Assembly: GCA_036426205.1 (NCBI GenBank)
Contig: CM071573.1
Location: 74,190,043 to 74,254,042 of the forward strand
DNA length: 64,000 bases
Direction of reading: 5' to 3'
DNA from: Ascaphus truei
Taxonomy: Eukaryota > Chordata > Amphibia > Anura > Ascaphidae
Positions 56,665 through 64,000 of this stretch are shown here, one piece after another; the first letter of the stretch is position 1; every line of letters begins with the position of its first letter. A program made the position numbers and the translations under genes. Under the pieces are notes generated by a model. That model had not been told where the DNA came from, did no database searches, and saw only the letters and a program-made list of their open reading frames with translations.

Positions 56665-57078
56665 GAGATGAGCACATTTTTGGGGGCGGATTTGGACCCT
56701 CCTCGGATCAGCCGATTCCTTTGGCCCGCGGATTTCAGCGGATCAGTCTCAGAAATGTCGATTCGCTTTTTGCGGATTTTTTTTTAAAACACCGACAATC
56801 CATCCGAGGATTACGCAATACGCTGACGGATTTTAATAATCCCATCTGTGGACTTCAGTAATCTGCGTACGGATTGCTGAATCCGCGAATTGTTTTTTTT
56901 TAAATTCATCAGAGGATTGCAGAATCCGCCGATGGATTGTTACAATCAAACAGCAGATTTTATCCAATGGCGGTTTGAAACTGTAACAATCGGTCTTTGG
57001 ATTTTACACCAAGCAAAAGATTTTGAATGGCAAATTTAGAAAAATCAGGGCAACAGATTTGACTAGTTCGCCAATCTC
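56665..57078. mobile_element. TA-flanked MITE rich in AATCCG/CGGATT words, copy 2
   Basis: Opens GAGATGAGC after TA (56663-56664) and closes GCCAATCTC before TA (57079-57080). The body has many GCGGATT, AATCCG and GGATTGC words, like 19209-19624. Confidence 0.55.
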
Positions 57079-57164
57079 TAGATCTAAGAATGAAGACTAA
57101 ACTCATTAGTCTTCATACTTAGGTCCACTCCCTAAACAATATGCATTGAATATGCTTCCCAGTG

Positions 57165-57850
57165 CTAGAGAAGTTGCATAGAAGATGAGGTTGAAAAGAG
57201 ACATATTTCCATTGGGTTCAACATATGTTAAATTTAGATGACAGATACTCATCCTATATTTGTATTTACAGTATATTGATCCAGAGGAAGACAAACAAAA
57301 AACCCTAATGGGAATGGATTATTATCTGATGATGTCCCATAAGGGGAAAAATAAATTTCTTCCTGACTTCAGTAACGGCAATCAGATTTCTCACTGGATC
57401 AACACCCTTCCCATGTTTATTTGGTATATCCTTGTATACCTGTCCTCGCTAAAAAGATGTCCAACCCTCTTTTTGAAGATATCTATTGTATCTGCCATCA
57501 CAGTCTCCATTTTAACTGCCCTTAATGTAAAGAACACTTTCCGTTGTTGCTGGTGAAATCTCCATTCCTCCAACCTTACGGGATGACCCCATGTCGTTTG
57601 TACGGTCATCGGGATAACACTTCTTTTCAAAGTTCTTTTTATTGATCCTGAATATATTTGTATATAGTTATCATATACCCTTTTAGATACCTCTTTTCTA
57701 ATGTAAACAGGACTAATTTAGCTAGCCTCTACTCGTGTCAGAAATTCCATTCCCTTTATTAATTTGGTGGCTCTTTGTACTTTTTTTCTGGTTCAATAAT
57801 GTCTTTTTTATGGACTGGTGCCCAAAACTGTACTACTGTACTCGAATGAA
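57165..57850. mobile_element. CR1-like or similar dispersed repeat, copy 2
   Basis: Parallel to 52540-54080 but without the 813-bp insertion. It ends after CAAAACTGTACTACTGTACTC. Confidence 0.5.
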
Positions 57851-58360
57851 TAGAAAGCAAATATTTTCCAGCATCATGAAGATGTCTTTACAGCATATTG
57901 AATAAGGGCCTTACAGCAGTAAATGCATGATCCTGGCATCCTGCTAACACAGTTATTCATCAACTGGATGTTTCATGATAAAACCCACATTTCTAACGTT
58001 TAGAACTTTTACCCAAAAAGTGTTTTGTGCTTCATCTTGTCAGTTTTGGTTATATTCAATAATGTAATTTTGTTATGTAATCTTTATCTAAATCAAAGCA
58101 GTACATTTTGAGAAAGATATGTTGACTACCTGCGTAGAAATACATTTTAACATTTTAGTAGCTATAGAATAATGGAGAGCCTCTACATCCCAAGATGTTT
58201 AGATCTGGAGGTAACACGTTGCAGTCCAATCCAGGAGAAACAAAATGGTATTTTCAATTTCCTACATCATGAGGGCCAATGTCGTTGTGGCTTCCTATTG
58301 GCTCATGTGACACAGGACATTTAAATACCAAGAAGTACCAATGCTATGTTCACCATGGTC
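57851..58360. other. No gene recognised
   Basis: AT-rich, nothing supported. Confidence 0.4.
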
Positions 58361-58856
58361 AGGCCCGCCAACAGGGGGGGTCTTCCGGGGTTGGCGTCCT
58401 GGGCCCCGTGCATGGAAGCGCCGGAAGTCAACTGGGCTAAGCATGGCGTGAAAGGGAGCCAGCGTGAGAGGGAGGCCCTGCGCCCGCGTGTGAGTAGCTC
58501 AGCAACTGCTGTGACCTGCCGTCGGGCCCCCTGCAGTCACTGCCCCCCGCAGCACTGCCACCCTCCCCGCAGCACCGCCAACCACTGCCCCCCCCCCCCC
58601 TGCAGCACCGCCAACCACCGCCCCTGCAGAACTGCCGGTGCCCGGTTTCCCCCCTTAGCACCGCCAACCACAGGCTCCCCCCTTTAGCACTGCCAACCAC
58701 CGTCCCCCCTTAGCACCACCACCCCCCCCTTAGCACTGCCACCTCCCACAGCCACTGCCTCCTCCCCCACCCCCCCACAACAACCGGCCCTCTGCACACC
58801 GGCACACCGCTCCCCCCGCAGCCACCGGGCCTGACCTGAGACCATCCCCAAGGTAA
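58361..58856. repeat. GC-rich, C-tract-rich repeat DNA
   Basis: CAGCACCGCCAACCAC and TAGCACCGCCAACCAC words recur about every 30-35 bp at 58550-58760 in a C-rich context, forming a diverged minisatellite. The 113-codon open frame here is a product of it. Confidence 0.6.
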
Positions 58857-58970
58857 TTCTGTTTTTTATATGTATTGGGTGGTGGGGGTATATTTTTATA
58901 TGTATTGGGGGGTTGGGGTATATTTTTTATATGTATTGGGGGGTATTTTTTATATGTATTGGGATGGTCT
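58857..58970. repeat. Minisatellite, TATATGTATTGGGG unit
   Basis: Four units of about 28-36 bp with TTTTATATGTATTGGG followed by G-rich ends. Confidence 0.75.
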
Positions 58971-58974
58971 CGCA

Positions 58975-60100
58975 TATTTTAGCATTGTGTCCAGTATTTT
59001 TGGACATGCCACCTGGCAACTCTAGCCGCCCCCCAGTCACCGGCCAAATGCCCCGCCCCCCCTCCCCGTAGCATCTACACAGAGCAAGTTTCATCAACTG
59101 CCACAGTTTTGGATTTGCCTAATTTTGTTTGGAATCATGTGCGTTTCCATTCGTGAGACCTTCTTCCAGCCTATTTCACTTTATTTAAAACTGTATTGCA
59201 CTATGTCGGGCTTTTATAATTTTCATATACTCCACCGATACCTTCGCTCCCCTACTTTTTGAGAATCGAATCCTACCAGGTGGACTCCATGGACCGTCCA
59301 TAAAGGGTTTGGAGCTGCATTTATTAATACACTTTTGTGGTCACATTTTTCTGCACATTAAGTGTAACTTTATTCACAATTGATTTTGTATTCACCATAT
59401 TGCACTTTATTATTGTTGTGATTATCAGCCTCTTTTTTTGTCACTCACGGCACTATCTGAGCAGTCATACACTGATTCTGAAACCAGGACAGAAATGCTC
59501 TATAACTAATTGTTGAGATTTCTTTACCGTAATAATAATACATAAGCAATATTCATCACATTTAAGGAACCATAGAATTGGGGAAAGGGCTGGTGCTATT
59601 GCACGGACTTCCAATTAATGCTCTGTCATTGCAGCAGATGGGGCAAGTACAATCTTTACAGGTTGTCAATCTCACAAGTATAGCTTTAACCCGATAGTAA
59701 ACACAGATAATAACACAGAGAAAGTCTAATCCTCCTAGTACAGGCTATTTCATGCTGCATTCTAATTCTATGCTACATGATGCCCGGGTTTATGTTGCTT
59801 TTTATCTCACTGCTCTGTTGATTCCTCCTAAATCTTTGCAAGGGATATGGCATGCAGTACAATGATATTATGTATCATAGGTCACTCGAGCTGGCAAGCA
59901 ATTTAGTTTTGGATATGCTGTTTAATCAGAATTCAATTTATGGTTTTACAATAACCAGATTGTGAGTAAAATGGTTTGTGATAGAGATGTTTTCTGAAAG
60001 CATGTACATAATTGCTGTATTTCAATGCATCGCCGCATTATTATTCTTTGCCAATAAAGAAAAATGTTTCATTTTACCACCCAAATATAAACTAATTTTT
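58975..60100. other. No gene; one TIR end
   Basis: TGTCCAGTATTTTTGGACATG and CACCTGGCAACTCTA (58987-59024) match one end of the TIR element at 43.75-44.15 kb. The rest is AT-rich. Confidence 0.4.
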
Positions 60101-60138
<38 letters not shown>

Positions 60139-60221
60139 GAAAATTACAGTATAACAATTTATTAAAGATAGGACAACCTCTGTTTTAACATATATATTAT
60201 TTATTTATGTATATAATATGC

Positions 60222-60252
<31 letters not shown>

Positions 60253-60335
60253 GATATATATATATATATTATATATAATTAATATATATATACTTACATA
60301 CACACACACCCACACACACCACACACACACACACA
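60101..60335. repeat. (AT)n and (CA)n microsatellite cluster
   Basis: AT tracts at 60103-60133 and 60188-60292, followed by a CA tract at 60300-60335. Confidence 0.9.
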
Positions 60336-60389
60336 AGGTGGGGGGATGAAATCAAAATGTGTTGGAGCAACGTTGAGAAGAGAGGCCTG

Positions 60390-60480
60390 CAACCGCGCGT
60401 ACCTGGAGAATCCTTGGGGAGGCCTTCATCCGCAGTGGATCGACAAGGGCTAATGAATGATGATGATTGGTATAAAAAGG
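60390..60480 (+). pseudogene. Possible LINE reverse-transcriptase C-terminal tail
   Basis: One plus-strand frame reads TWRILGEAFIRSGSTRANE and stops, then TGATGATGATT. A W--LGEAFI end followed by (ATG)n resembles the 3' terminus of some RTE/L1-type LINEs. Only about 25 residues, so low confidence. Confidence 0.25.
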
Positions 60481-60619
60481 GTATTCTCATACTGTATGTT
60501 ATATTGATAGTGTTTAGAAGACGATGTGTTAGTATGAATGAGATTTCTAATGGCTTTTCCTTATCTAGAGAAGGAGTGTGTCTAGGTATCTGAAGGCTCA
60601 TACATATGCATCTTATTAT

Positions 60620-60680
60620 GGTTTGATGAAGAAGCACAGAGAACAAAGCACTTGACCTTGCACGAAACATGTCCCTGACT
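60620..60680 (+). repeat. Fragment of GATGAAGAAG..CACGAAAC repeat
   Basis: TTGATGAAGAAGCAC and CTTGCACGAAACATG at 60630-60671 have the layout of the CTGANGA..GAAAC repeats, with a longer, poorly paired middle. Confidence 0.3.
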
Positions 60681-61556
60681 TTGAAAGAAGCTCGGCATTT
60701 TCCTTTGTGCTGATTGTGGGACCAATCCGTAGCAATAATGTAAACCAATGACAGAGATATGTTAAATAGGTAGACGTTTTGCATTCCACTTGTACTGTAT
60801 TAATACACGATGTTTCAATTCTGTGCTGTGTTGGGTTGATTTCCCTTACTCTTGGGAGAGGTTTTTGAATATCTATTACATTTGTGTATTGAGCAGAAGC
60901 CACCCTTCCTCTAGCAACGTGCCACCTAATTCTCGCTTTGACGCTTCGACACTTCAGGCTCCTGAAAAGAAGGGAAGTGAGCACAATTCAAATGGTATCA
61001 GCATAGTGACAGGGGGCAGAAGAGCAATTGTGGACAAAACGCACCGTAGGACATAAAATCTGCACACAGAACAGTATAATCTCAATCCATGCTGAAAATA
61101 GCGTTAGAGTTCATACAATTTACTGCTAGTGCCAAAAAACCATTAGTAGAATCCCAAATGTTTTGTGCACTTGGGTTTGAGTTTGTTGGATATTTCCATT
61201 AATCATGTTCAAATTATTAAAATGTCTTCAATCTTGGGGGGAGGGGGAGGAATAAATGCAAATCAATACCCCCATTATTTTCTATAGAATAATTCAGGTC
61301 ACAACCCAATTAACTTATATTATTGTGATTTCATGTTCATGGGTCAGTGGTTCCCAATATTTTTTACATTGTGTTACTCTTACTAGAGAATATGTGTTCT
61401 GCAAACCCGTAATTAATAAATCTTATTGGCTACACATCAGACTATTGCTAACAGAACAGTTTGACCGATCCCAGGCAGTAGTGTCCTGAGCTTGTGGAGG
61501 GAAGACATTCTTAATAAGGCCCCAAACTGCACCACAGTGTGAGCAGACAGCATGAT
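60681..61556. other. No gene recognised
   Basis: AT-rich, nothing supported. Confidence 0.4.
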
Positions 61557-61675
61557 GGTATAGCTGTCAATCACTGGGAGCTTCCAAAGTCATATCCCAC
61601 AATGCCTTGCTGCTGTGGATGCAAAGCATTGTGGGGAGCGACTTTGGAAGCTCTGCTGCAATTGATGGCTATACG
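61557..61675. repeat. Hairpin-forming inverted repeat, arms of about 55 bp
   Basis: GAGCTTCCAAAGTC followed by CCCACAATGC on the left is mirrored by GCATTGTGGGGAGCGAC and TTTGGAAGCTC on the right, with TATAGCTGTCAAT and ATTGATGGCTATA at the tips. It is probably a very short palindromic MITE. Confidence 0.65.
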
Positions 61676-61802
61676 ACCCAATGTTAGCTATAGTTTGAGA
61701 TTTTACAAAGTGTGCAGTCCCCACACTTAATCAGGAACCCACTATACTGACTGCATCCGCCATTAAATGTTTTCATTTTAAATTTGTATGAACTCCTTAG
61801 AG

Positions 61803-62024
61803 CAGGGGTGCACAAACTTTCTGCGTTCTGCCCCCTGCCTGCTCTCCCCCAGAGTCGCCCCCCCCCCTTACCTTTAATCCGGCGTCAAATGACACCGCAG
61901 GGTCATGTGACGAAGCCGGCTGAATTCAGGTTATTTATAGAGGCCTCGCACTAAAGATTGCGGGGCCTCTGTAACTGCTGCGCACCCCCAAAAAATCTCA
62001 CATCCCCCAGTTTGCGCACCCCTA
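61803..62024. mobile_element. hAT-like MITE, family H2, copy 3
   Basis: Starts CAGGGGTGCACAAACTTT and ends GTTTGCGCACCCCTA. CCTTAGAG is perfectly duplicated (61795-61802, 62025-62032). Confidence 0.8.
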
Positions 62025-62256
62025 CCTTAGAGATACCTTACGTATTCCTAAGGGTTCCCGAATCCCCTGTTGGGAATCACGGATATAGGCAAACCAAAAA
62101 CTTGCTGCAGCACGATGTAACAAAGCAGGAGAGGATAGAAGAAACACTCATTATATTATTATGAAGGGGAAATATAAGCTTAATTGCAATACTTTATTCT
62201 GGCCTCAGTTTCAAAGAACTTCCCAGCCTCATAGACAGGCTTCTTCTTCCTATACG

Positions 62257-63522
62257 TGTAGCTAGGTACCCTCTGGTCTCCCCGCGTTCCCGGTTCCCCG
62301 CCTCCTTACCCTTAGTGTAACTCAGGGCAAATAGAGTTGGCGGTGGTTCTCGCCCCAGGGCGCCGCCATGTTAGGTGTGCGCTCGCACGAGCGCAGAGTC
62401 AGGGCATGCGCAGAAGCGGCAAAGGCCGGGAAGAGCCCTGGAAGGTTGCATATGAGCGGGGCAAGGTCGCGGCGGCCATTAGAATCGCGCAGGCGCAGTG
62501 CCCTATGCGCACGCGGTCGCAATGTTAATCAGGCAGCTCAAGGACTACAACTCCCATGATGCTCAGGGAGGAAGCTGCCTGGTGACTTACGAGAGCCAAT
62601 AGGATGGGTGGATTGCTTCTGGAGGAAGGAAAGACTATTGCCTGCTGGGACAGGAAGTTCCAGTGAAGACCAGGAGCCTGAAGTTGCAGGTTGGTCAAAG
62701 GAGCAGTGCTCCAGGGACTAGGCCAGAGGTCAATCCCCCAGGGCCCAGTTAGTTCCCTGAGTCACTGTATATGTTTTCTGAGTGCTTGCTATAGGGAAGG
62801 CCTTAATGTAGGGACCCTTTCATATAGCAGTAGAGAGAGATTTGCTGCAAGACATTGCATGAGAGCCAGTGCATCCTGAGTGCTGAAACAGACGCTGATT
62901 CCTTAAAGAGACAGTCAGTCAAGGATCATCCGGCTGGAGATCCCTCCCCTGGGGAGACAGACAGTGGATTCATCTCTGCCCAGAGCAGCACGTTGCGGCG
63001 GGGGATCACTGTGCGGTGTTGCTGAGTCCCAAGGATTTTCCTGATCAGGAGCAGTGATCAGGGAGGTAGTACAACAAGTGCACCAACGGGCCCCAACACA
63101 GGGAAGTGCTGTCCCTCACATTCACACTAACTTCCTAGCTGGTGGACACTAAGAGGTTAAGTGCCCCGGCACCCAGGTACACCAAGTACTAGGTGATATC
63201 AATATTGACACTAAGCACACACTCAGTTTCATATGCGTGATGATGTAATGCTGTGTATGCAGAGAAATGCTATGTTGGTTATATGCTAAGTGTTCTTATT
63301 ATTCCGGTCAGTAAATACTGTTTATCCAATCACATGTGGTATTGTATATGTGGGTTCTGATAAGGGCATACTCCCACCCCGTTGGGATCCCTCATCAGTG
63401 GAGGCGCTCCACCGAGTGTAAGTACACCCCAGGCTCCCAGTCGCGGAGGCTCAGGCCTCAGGTTATCCTAACAGGTGAAAGCAGCACCAGTAGTACAGTA
63501 CCACAGGGGTACACCCGCTACA
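62257..63522 (+). mobile_element. Solo LTR, copy G
   Basis: Starts TGTAGCTAGGTACCC and ends CCCGCTACA. Flanks TACG (62253-62256) and TATG (63523-63526) differ by one C-to-T change at a CpG, so they fit an original 4-bp duplication. The 5' part is CG-rich with GCGCAGGCGCAG and GACTACAACTCCCATGATGC (62543-62562). The 3' part has GTGGAGGCGCTCCACC and CCCAGGCTCCCAGTCGCGG as in copies D and F. No internal region adjoins it. Confidence 0.65.
62543..62562 (+). promoter_or_regulatory. ZNF143-like motif in LTR G
   Basis: GACTACAACTCCCATGATGC is a near-exact match to the known ZNF143/STAF element. NRF1-like CATGCGCAGAAG and GCGCAGGCGCAG lie upstream, as in LTRs C and D. Confidence 0.55.
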
Positions 63523-63526
63523 TATG

Positions 63527-63860
63527 TATACCAGGAGAAAATAGACATGAAAGAATTACAATCAGAAATTAAATTTGAAATTAAGTTTATTAAAGCAGTC
63601 ATTTGAGCCAAAATTATAATTATCATTAGAATTTTACATGATAAATTAGATTAGGAAGATCTCCCCAGTTTTGGCACAATAAAACAAAAAAAGTTTGTGC
63701 ACAACCTCTTTTGCAAACAAGCCAACCAGGAATGCAATTGTGTGTGGTATGCATATCTATATATACAGTACAATGTATATGTCTATATGCTCCACAGACG
63801 TTTCTGAATGTATAGGTCCCATTTTTTCAAACCAGATCACATATCACAGACCATCTGGTT

Positions 63861-63865
<5 letters not shown>
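63527..63865. other. No gene recognised
   Basis: AT-rich, nothing supported. Confidence 0.4.

Positions 63866-63894
<29 letters not shown>
63866..63894. repeat. (AT)n microsatellite
   Basis: Short AT tract. Confidence 0.85.
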
Positions 63895-63896
<2 letters not shown>

Positions 63897-64000
63897 TAAC
63901 CCTGGCTGTGCTTAAAGCTGTGACCATGCAGCAAGCTTAAGCCTATAGGGAACCATGTTTAAAATGGTTTTGAAGCAAAAAGTTGCACTGTGTGCTCATT

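Noticed and set aside
58346..58700. 113-codon Pro/Ala-rich frame as a gene
   Set aside because: Derived from C-rich tandem CAGCACCGCCAACCAC words; no independent support.

Overview
This window looks like intergenic or deep-intronic DNA from a vertebrate, most probably an anuran amphibian. I found no host gene, exon chain, rRNA or tRNA gene that I can support. The longest open frames lie inside transposable elements, minisatellites or microsatellites and look like chance frames. The amphibian assignment is inference. It rests on the mix seen here: a tyrosine-recombinase (DIRS/Ngaro-type) retroelement relic, L2/CR1/RTE-like LINE pieces, a tRNA-derived SINE with an L2-like tail, and very many short TIR elements (hAT, PIF/Harbinger, TTAA-target and TA-target types), with long AT, GT and poly-G tracts.

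Layout. 0-8.4 kb: solo LTR A, an X repeat with palindromic hAT MITEs, solo LTR B, a Harbinger-like MITE, a CG-rich hAT element and a small palindromic MITE. 9-15 kb: more hAT MITEs, two Harbinger-like elements (one containing a minisatellite), a TTAA-flanked MITE and long GT and GA tracts. 15.8-17.1 kb: solo LTR C. 19-26 kb: a TA-flanked MITE, a LINE insertion with an inverted 5' part and a 12-bp target duplication, a second TTAA element and a second hAT family. 26-32 kb: LTRs F and D, and SINE/L2 pieces. 32.7-37.5 kb: a TIR element, a possible piggyBac-like relic, a G-rich minisatellite, hAT MITEs and LTR E. 38.04-38.75 kb: a near-perfect inverted repeat with arms of about 350 bp. 40.5-44.5 kb: the decayed tyrosine-recombinase retrotransposon on the minus strand, split by an L2 fragment and flanked or invaded by MITEs, then a minisatellite. 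45-52 kb: SINE, nested hAT/TIR elements, a long unclassified repeat, a TA-flanked GC-rich element and an L2 end. 52.5-58 kb: two copies of one CR1-like repeat, the second X repeat and a second TA-flanked MITE. 58-64 kb: GC-rich and minisatellite DNA, AT tracts, a hairpin, a third copy of the second hAT family and LTR G.

Nothing here works together as a pathway. What can be read is the insertion history: several elements carry clear target-site duplications, several are nested, and three LTRs carry NRF1-like and ZNF143-like motifs that could act as promoters. The most informative objects are the YR retroelement relic, the 5'-inverted LINE insertion, the 700-bp palindrome and the solo-LTR family.
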